Part shown: one piece after another, positions 31,626 through 40,574 of the stretch | Layout: the number at the start of each line of letters is the position of its first letter | Numbering within the stretch: position 1 is the first letter of the stretch | Source of the DNA: JABWAN01 sp041918175 | GTDB taxonomy: Bacteria; Zhuqueibacterota; Zhuqueibacteria; Zhuqueibacterales; Zhuqueibacteraceae | NCBI GenBank assembly: GCA_041918175.1 | Contig: JAYRWE010000089.1 | Span: forward strand, 14,478-78,477 | DNA: 64,000 bases | Direction of reading: 5' to 3' | The notes under the pieces: model-generated | Database searches by the model: none | What the model saw: only the letters and a program-made list of their open reading frames with translations | Told to the model about the DNA's origin: nothing | Translations under genes and position numbers: made by a program

Positions 31626-32290
31626 CACTCAGCCTCCTTCATCCGCAGCACGTTCGCCAACTCGTCGCTATCATCCACGTGACGGAGCACGCCCTGCTTT
31701 TGCAAGAGCGCGCCACATTTTTGAATCGCTGCGATCAAGCCTTCGGCAGGTTGCTGCGCGTGCATGCCCGCTACAATGGTTTGCACGACTTCTTCCCATT
31801 CTTCCTGCGCGACCTTTGCGTTGATGCCCGCATCGCCGAGCACCACGACTCTTCTTTCAAACAAGCTCATAAAAAGCAGAATACCGGTGCGCTCGCGCGT
31901 TTTAAAAACTTCTTCGCGCAAAAAAGCGGTTTGCGCTTCTTGCTGCACGGCGCGGGTGAGCGCGGTTTGCCCCGCAAAAAATCTTTTCACCGCGGGAATG
32001 CGCAGCGCGAGCATCATGCCCAAACCTTGTGCGAGCATAAGGCTCAACAAAATTTCCGCCAGGCCGAACGCAAACCACGTTGCGCTCAATTCATCCCAAA
32101 GTAAAACGGCGAGCCACACAAGCGCGCTCAATGCAAATCCGCCGCGCCAGATCGCGGCTTCATAGTTGTCGCTGCGTTCGACCACATTGGGCACGATCTC
32201 GCCCGCAGTTTGGCCTTCCGCAGCTTTCACTGCCTCTGCGATACGCGCAAGATCGGCGGAGGAAAACAGCCGCGATAATTTAGAGGTCAT
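31625..32290 (-). CDS. TPM-domain protein, second of a coupled pair
   Basis: The 221-residue protein carries one TPM domain across most of its length (residues 10-40: ADLARIAEAVKAAEGQTAGEIVP and 120-210: FKTRERTGILLFMSLFERRVVVLGDAGI). Two membrane segments lie in between (about 52-85). It has no signal peptide. Its TGA overlaps the ATG of the downstream TPM gene. Two adjacent TPM genes of this type often follow lemA; here no lemA is present within the window. Confidence 0.85.
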   Translation of the reverse strand: MTSKLSRLFSSADLARIAEAVKAAEGQTAGEIVPNVVERSDNYEAAIWRGGFALSALVWLAVLLWDELSATWFAFGLAEILLSLMLAQGLGMMLALRIPAVKRFFAGQTALTRAVQQEAQTAFLREEVFKTRERTGILLFMSLFERRVVVLGDAGINAKVAQEEWEEVVQTIVAGMHAQQPAEGLIAAIQKCGALLQKQGVLRHVDDSDELANVLRMKEAE

Positions 32291-32392
32291 GAGAAGAGAT
32301 TTTATGGTGTTGTTATCAATGCCAAACGATGACCGACAAAACCATTAAAAGCGAAACGGCTGCAAATATACTCGTTGCGGTTAGTTTTGTTA

Positions 32393-32460
32393 GTCATGCC
32401 CGCGAAAGCGGGCATCCACAGATCCTAGGAAAACTGGATTCCCGTATTCGCGGGCATGAC
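32393..32460. repeat. 68-bp palindromic repeat (GTCATGCCCGC type)
   Basis: GTCATGCCCGCGAAAGCGGG (32393-32412) and CCCGTATTCGCGGGCATGAC (32441-32460) pair with three mismatches. The left arm also contains its own hairpin CCCGCGAAAGCGGG. The type is widespread in bacterial genomes. It lies in the gap between two divergent or convergent transcripts (TPM pair and rsgA, both minus). Confidence 0.8.
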
Positions 32461-32531
32461 AGTGTGGAGTGAAATTCTAGCCCGCAATGAGTATCGTTTT
32501 GCCGGCCATCGTTTGGCGCAGGGGGAATTCG

Positions 32532-33620
32532 TCACTTCTTTTTATTCTGCATCTTCTTGTGCGCGGCGTGAATCTTTTTCCATTTCGATTTCTCTTTCAA
32601 CTCCGCCATGAGATCGCTCTTGCGATGTTGATAGGCAATCTCTTTTTGCAGCTTCAAATAATTTTCATAACGTCGTGTCGTGAGCGTTCCGTCTTCCAAC
32701 GCGGCGCGCACCGCGCAGCCCGGCTCCGCAAGATGTTGGCAATCGCGAAAGCGGCATTGCTCCGCGACGCGGTGAATGTCTTCAAATGTGTCGTCAAAGC
32801 CCTCGCCGCCGCCCCAAAGCTGCAATTCGCGCATGCCGGGCGTGTCCATCAACAAGCCGCCGAACGGGAGCGCAATCAATTCGCGATAGGTCGTCGTGTG
32901 GCGGCCGCGCGAATCGTTGGCGCGCACTTCTTTTATTTTCTGCCGGTCTTCGCCGAGAAGCTGATTGATGATCGTGGATTTGCCCACGCCCGAAGAGCCG
33001 AGCAACGCGCCCGTCAGCCCCGGCCCGAGATAAGGCCGCATCGCTTCCACGCCTTCATTGCCGAGCGCGCTCATCATGAGAATCGGCACACTTAACGCGA
33101 CGGCTTGCACCTCTTGCAATAACGCGGCTTGATCTTCGCACAAGTCGATCTTGTTGAGCACGACGATCGGATTCGCGCCGCTTTCCCACGCGAGCACGAG
33201 ATAACGTTCGAGACGCTTGAGATTGTAATCGCCGTCCAAACCGGTAACGAGAAACACGTTGTCAATGTTCGCGGCCACGACTTGCTCTTCGACTTTTTCG
33301 CCCGGCGCTTTGCGCACGAACTTGCTCTTGCGCGGCAACAACTCGTGAATCGTCGCGGCGCTTTCTTCTAAACGCGGCCGAATCGCAACCCAATCGCCGA
33401 CCGCGGGCAGATCGAGCGGGCTATCGGAGAAGTACAACATTTTGCCGGTGATTTCGCCACGCAATTCGCCGTGTTCGGTGAGCAGCGTGTATGCGTTCTT
33501 GTGTTGAATCGCGACGCGGCCGACTTCGTAGCCTTCTTGCGCGAACGGCGCGAAATGCTCGGCGAAAAATTCATTCCAGCCGAGCGCGATGAGGGGAAGT
33601 GAGGGGGTGGATTCGAACAT
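32532..33620 (-). CDS. rsgA: Ribosome small-subunit biogenesis GTPase RsgA
   Basis: The 362-residue GTPase has the circularly permuted motif order G4 (VLNKIDLC), G5 (ILMMSALGNEG), G1 (ALLGSSGVGKSTI) and G3 (MDTPGMRE), which is unique to the RsgA/YjeQ group. An N-terminal OB fold is at about residues 20-95. The C-terminal zinc-binding knuckle is FRDCQHLAEPGCAVRAAL. It helps to mature the 30S subunit. The Lys-rich end (KKIHAAHKKMQNKKK) is also common. Monocistronic. Confidence 0.95.
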   Translation of the reverse strand: MFESTPSLPLIALGWNEFFAEHFAPFAQEGYEVGRVAIQHKNAYTLLTEHGELRGEITGKMLYFSDSPLDLPAVGDWVAIRPRLEESAATIHELLPRKSKFVRKAPGEKVEEQVVAANIDNVFLVTGLDGDYNLKRLERYLVLAWESGANPIVVLNKIDLCEDQAALLQEVQAVALSVPILMMSALGNEGVEAMRPYLGPGLTGALLGSSGVGKSTIINQLLGEDRQKIKEVRANDSRGRHTTTYRELIALPFGGLLMDTPGMRELQLWGGGEGFDDTFEDIHRVAEQCRFRDCQHLAEPGCAVRAALEDGTLTTRRYENYLKLQKEIAYQHRKSDLMAELKEKSKWKKIHAAHKKMQNKKK

Positions 33621-33690
33621 TTTAGCTATAGAATTCTATTGGGAGCAAATATTCCGAACAGGGCAATTTTATAAAAAATTTTACAACCAC

Positions 33691-34506
33691 TTATTTTGTA
33701 CTCTTAACTATTGATGCCAAATTTGACTTGATAGGTAAGTCATCGGTTTCGATAGTTTTTTTATCTTCCCGATTTAATAATGCTAGCTCCTGCGGTGGTT
33801 GGAACAACATATCTATGATCCGCTTTATATATTGTTGAAGGTCTGGTTGCATTGATCGGCTTTCTGGCGGTAACTGACCAATTCTCTCAAGCTCGTTCCG
33901 TTCGGCTATTTTTAGGGCATTAACAATATTTTCAAAGTATGTTACACGCCTAGCCAGATTTAGGAAAGTGGCCATTTGCTGACCTTCTTGTCGTAATATT
34001 CCTCGTGCTGCGGCTAAAAACAAAAAGCCAAACGAAACGCCGGATAATAAGATTCTCCAATCTCTTTGCGCGGCAATTTCGTTATAGGAAGGTATAATTC
34101 CCAATTGCTCTTTTAGCGTTTTAGTGAGCCTTATTGTTTCGTCAGTTATTGGTTCTGTGCTTAAATACGCAACCCAAGATAGTATTGGTGCGAAAACGGA
34201 AAGAACCATTAGTGCAGTACCAATCCCGAATAAAACACTCGCCCTTCCTTGAGCCCGAAGCATTGTAAGTTTTTCACGTTCATTTGCCAAATTTATAATT
34301 GCTTCGATATATTTGACAATGGTCTCTTGTTTCTCTGCCTCTTCCTTGACGAACTTCTCTGCACGCTCGACCTTGGTTTTCTGCTTTTTTAGTTCGATTA
34401 ATCTCTGAAGCCAAGTAAATATCGCGGGCAGAAATACCGACAGGAGGTAAATAAGTACAGATGGGTCGTTGAACAATGACCGTATATATTGCGAAAATTC
34501 GTTCAT
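33691..34506 (-). CDS. Membrane protein of unknown function in a low-GC segment
   Basis: The 271-residue protein has three likely membrane spans: about 16-35 (VLIYLLSVFLPAIFTWLQ), 90-115 (ASVLFGIGTALMVLSVFAPIL) and 150-170 (ILLSGVSFGFLFLAAA). A charged coiled coil lies between the first two (about 38-85). I do not recognise a family. The gene is clearly richer in A and T than its neighbours, which suggests recent transfer. It is separated from rsgA by 70 bases and from the next gene by 23; the role is unknown. Confidence 0.7.
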   Translation of the reverse strand: MNEFSQYIRSLFNDPSVLIYLLSVFLPAIFTWLQRLIELKKQKTKVERAEKFVKEEAEKQETIVKYIEAIINLANEREKLTMLRAQGRASVLFGIGTALMVLSVFAPILSWVAYLSTEPITDETIRLTKTLKEQLGIIPSYNEIAAQRDWRILLSGVSFGFLFLAAARGILRQEGQQMATFLNLARRVTYFENIVNALKIAERNELERIGQLPPESRSMQPDLQQYIKRIIDMLFQPPQELALLNREDKKTIETDDLPIKSNLASIVKSTK

Positions 34507-34529
34507 AGCTTAGAATTCCTTATTAAGGC

Positions 34530-34880
34530 CTACGTCACCTGCGACCTAAAAATAAAATACACCGCGCCGACCAAGCAGAGCATAGCGTAAACATAATCCT
34601 GTTTGATCGGCTCATTCATATAAAAAATTGAAAACGGCACGAACACCGAGAGCGTGATGACTTCCTGCATGATTTTGAGCTGCGCGAGACTGAGCGCGCC
34701 ATAGCCGATGCGATTCGCCGGCACTTGCAAGAGATATTCGAACAGCGCAATGCCCCAACTTGCGAATGCCGCGATGATCCATTTCTTGTCATGCAAATTG
34801 CGGAGATGCGCATACCAAGCAAAAGTCATGAACACATTGGAGAGAACGAGCAAGATAACGGTGGTGAATACGACGGACAT
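34530..34880 (-). CDS. DUF486-family small membrane protein
   Basis: The 116-residue protein has four membrane spans and the DUF486 pattern: FTTVILLVLSNVFMTFAWYAHL, then WIIAAFASWGIALFEYLLQVPANRIGY and ending in YAMLCLVGAVYFIF. Proteins of this family are predicted transporters of the DMT type or fold. The ATG at 34880 (after GAGG) was preferred to the TTG at 34883. Confidence 0.85.
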   Translation of the reverse strand: MSVVFTTVILLVLSNVFMTFAWYAHLRNLHDKKWIIAAFASWGIALFEYLLQVPANRIGYGALSLAQLKIMQEVITLSVFVPFSIFYMNEPIKQDYVYAMLCLVGAVYFIFRSQVT

Positions 34881-35026
34881 CAAAGCCTCGGAGGTTGGTT
34901 CTTTGCTAAATGAAGTTTGTGAAAAAAACTCCGAATGTCATTTCGGTGGAATCCTTTTACTCGCTGGAGGCTTTGCCGAGTGCTTAAAAAGATTCCTGCT
35001 GAATAACAGGATATGAGCGGCGCACT

Positions 35027-36064
35027 TCAAACTTCCAAACGCTCGCCTTCCATTGCCACGAAGCCGTCGGGATTCGTAAACGCGACTTCATGTTTGCGGC
35101 CTTGCGGATAGCCAATGGCCGCGCAGCCGACTTCGCCTTTTTTATTCACCGCGACGAACTTATCGTAGAAATCAACCTTCTTGCCGAGTTTGTGATTGAT
35201 CTCAACGATGCGGCGACACGCTTCCAAGCAAGCTTTTGAAGGGTGCATGCCTTGCCGCATAAGTTGCACGATATAAAAACTGCCGCACGTGCGAATGACT
35301 TCTTCACCGCGTCCGGTTGCGCCCGCAGCGCCGACTTCGTTATCCACATACAAACCCGCGCCGATGATGGGCGAGTCGCCGCTGCGGCCGGGGATTTTAT
35401 ATGCGAGACCGCTCGTCGTCGTAATGCCCGCAATGTTGCCTTGCGCATCCACGCCGAGCACGTTGATCGTTCCGCTTGGCCGGCCATTGCGCTCGCGATA
35501 CACGCCATCCGCGGGCGGGAGCCAATCATCGTCCGCGCTCAAATTTTCTTTCCACTTTAACCACGCGAGTCGCGCTTTCTCCGTGAGCAAGTTTTCGATT
35601 TGAAAGCCGTGCGCAACGGCGAAACGCTGCGCGCCTGCGCCTACGAGCAGCATATGATCCGTGCGCTCCATCACCAAACGCGCAACACTCGACGGCGTTT
35701 TGATGCCTTCGAGGCATGCGACTGCGCCGGCTTTATATGTGGGGCCATACATGCACGAAGCATCGAGCTGCACCACGCCTTCTTCATTCGGCAAGCCGCC
35801 ATAGCCCACGCTCGTGTCTTCGGGATCAAGTTCGGTGACGTTCGCGGACTTTTCAAGCGCATCCATCAAGTTGCCGCCGCTCTTGAGAATCTCCCAGCCT
35901 GGCGCGTTCGTTTTCATGCCCCACTCTTGCCCGCGACTGCAAACGATGACGGGCAACTTGCCGCCGGCGCGAGATTGCGCGCGCGTCTTGCTCGTGAAGA
36001 TTGCGGGAAAGGCCGCAACACCGGCAACGGATTTGATAAAACCGCGACGCGAGAGTTGAGACAT
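35027..36064 (-). CDS. Tat-exported glycosylasparaginase/isoaspartyl peptidase (Ntn hydrolase)
   Basis: The 345-residue protein begins with a Tat signal (SRRGFIKSVAGVAAFPAIF). The Ntn-hydrolase core has the autoprocessing site with the nucleophilic Thr in PSGTINVLGVDAQGNIAGI, followed by AYKIPGRSGDSPIIGAG and AGATGRGEE. The order and length (about 310 after the signal) match the N4-(beta-N-acetylglucosaminyl)-L-asparaginase group, which cleaves the GlcNAc-Asn bond; isoaspartyl peptidase is an alternative. It acts in the periplasm after cleavage into alpha and beta chains. Confidence 0.9.
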   Translation of the reverse strand: MSQLSRRGFIKSVAGVAAFPAIFTSKTRAQSRAGGKLPVIVCSRGQEWGMKTNAPGWEILKSGGNLMDALEKSANVTELDPEDTSVGYGGLPNEEGVVQLDASCMYGPTYKAGAVACLEGIKTPSSVARLVMERTDHMLLVGAGAQRFAVAHGFQIENLLTEKARLAWLKWKENLSADDDWLPPADGVYRERNGRPSGTINVLGVDAQGNIAGITTTSGLAYKIPGRSGDSPIIGAGLYVDNEVGAAGATGRGEEVIRTCGSFYIVQLMRQGMHPSKACLEACRRIVEINHKLGKKVDFYDKFVAVNKKGEVGCAAIGYPQGRKHEVAFTNPDGFVAMEGERLEV

Positions 36065-36217
36065 GGCGTGCTCCTCTTCGAGATTGAGTTAAGCGCGTAC
36101 GAGAAATTTTAAAAAGTTCAGGGAGAAATGCACATCGGACGAAGGTTACAACGCACAGCCGATTCGCGCAACATGAGAAGCGTATGCACGCCCAATTTTA
36201 TCTAATACCCGCCTGCT

Positions 36218-37372
36218 TTAGTTCTTGCCCATTCCCAATTCTTCCTTCACAAAATACGAAGGCGCTTGCGTATTCGCAGCGGTGATCATTTCGCCGAGCA
36301 AGCCAATCGAGACGGCTTGCACGCCGATGATCATGAGCAGGAGCGCGAGAAAGAGCACGGGACGATTGGTGAGATAGGCATTATACACGAGGCGCTCGTA
36401 GGTTAAATATCCCGCAATGGTGAGTCCGCACAAAAACGCAAACGTGCCCGCAACGCCGAAGAGGTGCAGTGGCCGCTTGGTATAACGCGAAAGGAAGAGC
36501 ACTGTGATCAAATCAAAAAAGCCTTTGGAGAAACGCGAAGGGCCGAATTTGCTTTTGCCATGTTTGCGCGGATGATGCTTCACCACCACTTCGCCGACGC
36601 GAAATCCTTCTTTGAACGCAATCACCGGCAGAAAGCGATGCAGCTCGCCATATACTGGAATGGACTTCGTCACCTCGCGGCGATAGGCTTTGAGGCCGCA
36701 GTTGATGTCATGCAAGCGCAAGCCTGTCATAAACCCCGTCACGCGATTGAAAATTTTTGAAGAGATCCGCTTGATGAAAGGATCGTGGCGCTCGCGCTTC
36801 CAGCCGGAGACCAAATCAAAATCGCCGCGCTTCATTTCATTCAAGAGATGGCCGATCTCCGCGGGATCGTCTTGCAAGTCCGCATCCATCGTCACGATGA
36901 ATTGACCCTGCGCGCGTTCGAAGCCCGCGGCGAGCGCCGCGGACTTGCCAAAGTTGCGGCGAAAGCGCACAACGCGCACACGCCGATCACGGCGATGCAA
37001 CTCGCGCAAGACTTCGTAGGAGCGATCGGTGGAACCGTCGTCAATGAAGATAATTTCCGCAGGCACGCGCAACTCATGCAAGGCAGAAGAAATGTTCTCG
37101 TGCAATTCGGACAATGAACCCGCTTCATTAAAAAGAGGAATGACGAGCGAAAGTTGCGGACGGCCTCCGTGCGTTTGCGGGCGCGCTCTCTGCGGTGATT
37201 GCGCCGGAGCTTTGGCTCTGGTCTCTTGCGTTGCGCCGGAAACGGGCGCAGTTTCCGCAACGCGCGGTTCATTTGCCTTGTGCTCCGTACGGGGCCGGCG
37301 AAAGCGCCGGCGACGATTGTTGCGAGGGCGCGGTGTATTTTGATTTTCAGAAGGAGCGGGATCGGGAGTCAT
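36218..37372 (-). CDS. Family 2 glycosyltransferase (dolichol/undecaprenyl-phosphate mannosyl-type)
   Basis: The 384-residue protein has an Arg-rich, probably disordered N-terminus (residues 1-70). The GT2 domain follows: SLVIPLFNEAGSLSELHENI, IIFIDDGSTDRS, FRRNFGKSAALAAGFE, VTMDADLQDDP and HDINCGLKAYRRE. The C-terminal part has two membrane spans (about 300-320 and 340-365). It resembles enzymes that charge a lipid carrier with a sugar (DPM1/ArnC-like). The stop of the upstream lipoprotein gene overlaps its start by four bases, so the two share an operon. Confidence 0.9.
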   Translation of the reverse strand: MTPDPAPSENQNTPRPRNNRRRRFRRPRTEHKANEPRVAETAPVSGATQETRAKAPAQSPQRARPQTHGGRPQLSLVIPLFNEAGSLSELHENISSALHELRVPAEIIFIDDGSTDRSYEVLRELHRRDRRVRVVRFRRNFGKSAALAAGFERAQGQFIVTMDADLQDDPAEIGHLLNEMKRGDFDLVSGWKRERHDPFIKRISSKIFNRVTGFMTGLRLHDINCGLKAYRREVTKSIPVYGELHRFLPVIAFKEGFRVGEVVVKHHPRKHGKSKFGPSRFSKGFFDLITVLFLSRYTKRPLHLFGVAGTFAFLCGLTIAGYLTYERLVYNAYLTNRPVLFLALLLMIIGVQAVSIGLLGEMITAANTQAPSYFVKEELGMGKN

Positions 37373-38184
37373 TGTTGCGATTCCTGTGGCTGAGAGTTTG
37401 GAGTGTGAAGCGAGTCAACGGGCGCGGCGAGGTTGATGCGCGCCGCGGAAGCCGGCACCCGCAGACTGAAATCGGCTGCGGCGATCTTTGCGTTAATCGC
37501 AATGCGATCATAAAAAATGGTGAAGCGCTCGCGCGTGGTGGGGCGATCCAATTGCAACCATTGCGGCAGCCACACGCCCTCGGTTTTATGAAAACGCCGA
37601 AAGGTTTGGCGGCTATAAAGCGCGCCCGTGCTGTCGTGTTGCTCCGCTTTGGTGACGGCGCCGCGCTTAGGGTCAATCCAATACGTCACACGCCAGGCTT
37701 CGCGTTTGCCCTCGAAGCGATAGGTGTCGTTGTCAATCGTCATTACAAATGTGCTGTCAAACGGCGGGAGCATTGCGCCGGTGATGCCGCTCAACATCTC
37801 GTCGTAGTTTACTTGCATGCGAAAGAGCAGCAATTGGTCCATGTGATTCACGTCGCCGTAGAAATACGTATTCTCGAACGGCGAGTAACTTTCAAAGCGT
37901 TTGCGGTCGGCGAAAAAGAAACCTGCATCCACGCCGAACGTGGCTTCGACTTTGATAAACATGGAGTCGGGTTGCGCGGTCAACACCGTGGCCGCGGCCG
38001 CGAGCTGCATTTCCGGCGAGTCGATAATCAAACGACCGTTGCCGCGAAAGGATTGCACCCGGCGGTAATTCTCCGCGACTTTGAAATAAACTTGTTGCGG
38101 ATCAGTAGACACGAGCGGACGTGAGGAACGCAACGCGGCGCAGCCGGCGAGAAAGCAGAATGCAAGAGGTAGGATTTTTTTCAT
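37369..38184 (-). CDS. DUF4292-family lipoprotein
   Basis: The 271-residue protein starts MKKILPLAFCFLAGC, with lipobox LAGC. The rest fits the DUF4292 family of Bacteroidetes-type outer-membrane lipoproteins: a LolA/LolB-like beta fold from about residue 30 (VQSFRGNGRLIIDSPEM; FIKVEATFGVDAGFFFADR; YSPFENTYFYGDVN; VTYWIDPKRGAVTKAE). The fold binds lipid or lipoprotein, so envelope transport is plausible. It is coupled to the glycosyltransferase and preceded by the TPR lipoprotein gene on the same strand. Confidence 0.85.
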   Translation of the reverse strand: MKKILPLAFCFLAGCAALRSSRPLVSTDPQQVYFKVAENYRRVQSFRGNGRLIIDSPEMQLAAAATVLTAQPDSMFIKVEATFGVDAGFFFADRKRFESYSPFENTYFYGDVNHMDQLLLFRMQVNYDEMLSGITGAMLPPFDSTFVMTIDNDTYRFEGKREAWRVTYWIDPKRGAVTKAEQHDSTGALYSRQTFRRFHKTEGVWLPQWLQLDRPTTRERFTIFYDRIAINAKIAAADFSLRVPASAARINLAAPVDSLHTPNSQPQESQQ

Positions 38185-38289
38185 GAAGAGGAATTATTTG
38201 CAGCACCGCACACAATTCCAAACTAAAAGAATCTTCCCAGTGCCAAAAAAGATTCCGCTGGAATGACAATATGAAAGGGCCGGGAACGA

Positions 38290-40251
38290 TCACGGCACTT
38301 GCGTCTTTTGCTCCATTCCCAGCCTTTGCAAAACGCTCGCGCGTTTGCCGTCGAGTTTCAGCGCTCTTTCCCATGCGGCGCGCGCTTCCTCGTGGCGTCC
38401 GAGCTTTTCATACACGTCGCCGAGATGTTCGAACACTTCCGCGGAGGTGTCGCGCACTGCAATGGCTTTAAGAATGTACTCGAGCGCAAGCTGATATTCG
38501 CGGCGTTTGTAATGAATCCAGCCGATGGTGTCGAGAAACGCGCCATTGTTCGGCTCGGCTTTGAGCGCACGCTGCACCATCTCCACGGCTTTGTCCAATT
38601 GCACGCCGCGCTCGGAAAGGCTATAGCTATAATTATTCAACAATGTCGCATCATCGGGAGAAATTTTGAGCGCGCTTTCATAGAGTGAATCGGAAGCCGC
38701 GTGTTTGCCCATTTCATCGAGCATGGCGGCGAGTGTGCCTTTCCATTGCGCGTTGGTCGGCGCCATTTCGACGGCGCGCGTTAAATGCGGCAAGGCCTCC
38801 TCATGCTTACGTTGCTGGCTCAGACTTACGCCGAGGAAGAAATTCACCACCGGATTTTCCGGCGCGAGCTCGTGCGCATGCTCAAAGCTGCGTTGTGCTT
38901 CTTCGTTTTGATTGAGTTGAAAATGCGCCAAACCGAGCGTGGACCATGCTTCGAGCATGGACTCATCCAGCTCCACGGCTTTGCTCAAATGCTTAACCGC
39001 AAGCGGCAAGCGATTGCTTTGATACGCCAGCCTTCCCAAAAACAAATGTGCGCGTGGATCTCTTGGCGCACGTTGAATCCAGGTTTCCGCGGTCTTCAAC
39101 GCTTGCGTGGTGTCGCCGCGCTCGAAGAACAAACCGCTCAACATTTGCAGGCTTTCCCAGCTCGTGGAATCATTGCTGGACTTGCTCTGCAAAAATTTTA
39201 TCGCGCGCGCTAAGGTTGCATCCGCGCCGGTGGAATCGCCGCGCTGTTGTTGCAGATCGCTGATTTGCAGCAGCAAGCGCACATTGGTGGAATCCTTCTG
39301 CCAACGCTTCTGCAAGCCTGCGATAGCGCGCTCTAAATTTGTGTTGGCCTTGAGTGTGTCGCCTTGCTGCAAATAAAGCTCGTGCAATTGCACCAGCGGC
39401 ACGAGGTTCGAAGAGTCTTCCGCCGCGGCTTTCTCAATCAACGCAATTGCTTTTGCCGTTTGCTTCGTGGCGAGGTACACTTCTTTTAATTTGTCGCGCA
39501 CTTCGTTAAAAGAGCCGTCTTTGGCGAGTGCTTTTTCATACCACGCAATCAAGCCGGTCGTGTCGTTTTGGGCTGCGTAAATCGCCGCAATCGCAAGGTA
39601 GCCGCGTTCATCATCCGGCGAATCTTTAAGCGAGTATTCAAACGCGGCGCGCGCTTCGGGATATTTTTTGAGCGAAAGATAAAGCGTGCCGAGTTGCCAC
39701 CATTCGCGCATGCCGGCCTTGCCCATATCGACAAGGCGCTGATACATTTGCGCCGCAGACTCGGGCGCACGCTTCGCGAGATAGTAGGCCGCGAGATAAT
39801 ACAACGAGCCGGTGTTTTCGGGATCGATATCCAGAATGGCTTTGTGCTGTTGCGCGGCTTGTTCCACTTTGCCCAAACGCTGATAAACCTCGGCAAGCGT
39901 TTCATGGCTCGGCACGTCGCGCGGATCGAGACGTAGGCCGCGCTGCAACGAGCGCTCGGCGCCGTCGAGTTTGTTGAGCACAAGATAAGCTTCGCCGATG
40001 GCGTTATACAAAGAAGCCGAGGTGGTGTCATAAAGCAAGGCTTCTTGATACGCGATCAAAGCAGAGCTATAATCGCCTTGCAACTCCGCGATTGCGCCGC
40101 GTGCAACCAGCTCCGCGGCGCGGGTATCGGCTTGCGCCACGGACTTGCGGTGCGTTACGGATTGGTTCGTCTTTTTGATTGAAGAGGAATTGCAACTCAA
40201 TAAAAAAAACACGGCGAGGAGATATAAAAGGAGAAAGAGGATTCGTTTCAT
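38290..40251 (-). CDS. TPR-repeat lipoprotein
   Basis: The 653-residue protein begins MKRILFLLLYLLAVFFLLSC, a lipoprotein signal. About fifteen tetratricopeptide repeats fill the rest (for example PSHETLAEVYQRLGKVEQAA, ARAAFEYSLKDSPDDERGYL, HLFLGRLAYQSNRLPLAV). The start at 40251 was chosen because it gives the signal peptide; the 38 earlier codons overlap a GAATGACA-type repeat. TPR lipoproteins assemble envelope complexes. It is first in an operon with the DUF4292 lipoprotein and the glycosyltransferase, with a 105-base gap. Confidence 0.88.
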   Translation of the reverse strand: MKRILFLLLYLLAVFFLLSCNSSSIKKTNQSVTHRKSVAQADTRAAELVARGAIAELQGDYSSALIAYQEALLYDTTSASLYNAIGEAYLVLNKLDGAERSLQRGLRLDPRDVPSHETLAEVYQRLGKVEQAAQQHKAILDIDPENTGSLYYLAAYYLAKRAPESAAQMYQRLVDMGKAGMREWWQLGTLYLSLKKYPEARAAFEYSLKDSPDDERGYLAIAAIYAAQNDTTGLIAWYEKALAKDGSFNEVRDKLKEVYLATKQTAKAIALIEKAAAEDSSNLVPLVQLHELYLQQGDTLKANTNLERAIAGLQKRWQKDSTNVRLLLQISDLQQQRGDSTGADATLARAIKFLQSKSSNDSTSWESLQMLSGLFFERGDTTQALKTAETWIQRAPRDPRAHLFLGRLAYQSNRLPLAVKHLSKAVELDESMLEAWSTLGLAHFQLNQNEEAQRSFEHAHELAPENPVVNFFLGVSLSQQRKHEEALPHLTRAVEMAPTNAQWKGTLAAMLDEMGKHAASDSLYESALKISPDDATLLNNYSYSLSERGVQLDKAVEMVQRALKAEPNNGAFLDTIGWIHYKRREYQLALEYILKAIAVRDTSAEVFEHLGDVYEKLGRHEEARAAWERALKLDGKRASVLQRLGMEQKTQVP

Positions 40252-40467
40252 GACTCGGAGTAAACGACAATAGGTTTGCTGGAAGTTATTGGGTTCGTCA
40301 TTCACGCAGAAGCACGGCCCGTTTTGCAATGCGAGGCAAGCACGCGAGGATTCAGAGAATGACAATTATATGAAAGCACACAAGCCCAAAGCAGCTTTGA
40401 ACTCGCGGCCAATATAGGCCACCCTCCAAAAAATAACAAGCGATTTTATCCCCGTCGTAGCGCGTGC

Positions 40468-40496
40468 TTGACAATGTAGCCGCACCCGCTTATATT
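40468..40496 (+). promoter_or_regulatory. Strong sigma-70-type promoter of uvrB
   Basis: TTGACA (40468-40473), a 17-base spacer and TATATT (40491-40496) lie 79 bases before the uvrB ATG. The 323-base gap 40252-40574 between the divergent TPR and uvrB genes holds this promoter and a GAATGACA-type repeat fragment near 40358; no gene is seen and no LexA-like box was found by eye. Confidence 0.8.
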
Positions 40497-40574
40497 CACG
40501 CCCTGCAATTCATCCCACGCTCTGCTCCGTCTCCTTGCCGGACAGTTGTGCCTGACATTCTCCACACTTGCCTC

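Noticed and set aside
37195..38124. 309-residue plus-strand open frame
   Set aside because: Antisense shadow of the DUF4292 lipoprotein and glycosyltransferase genes, whose signatures are clear.
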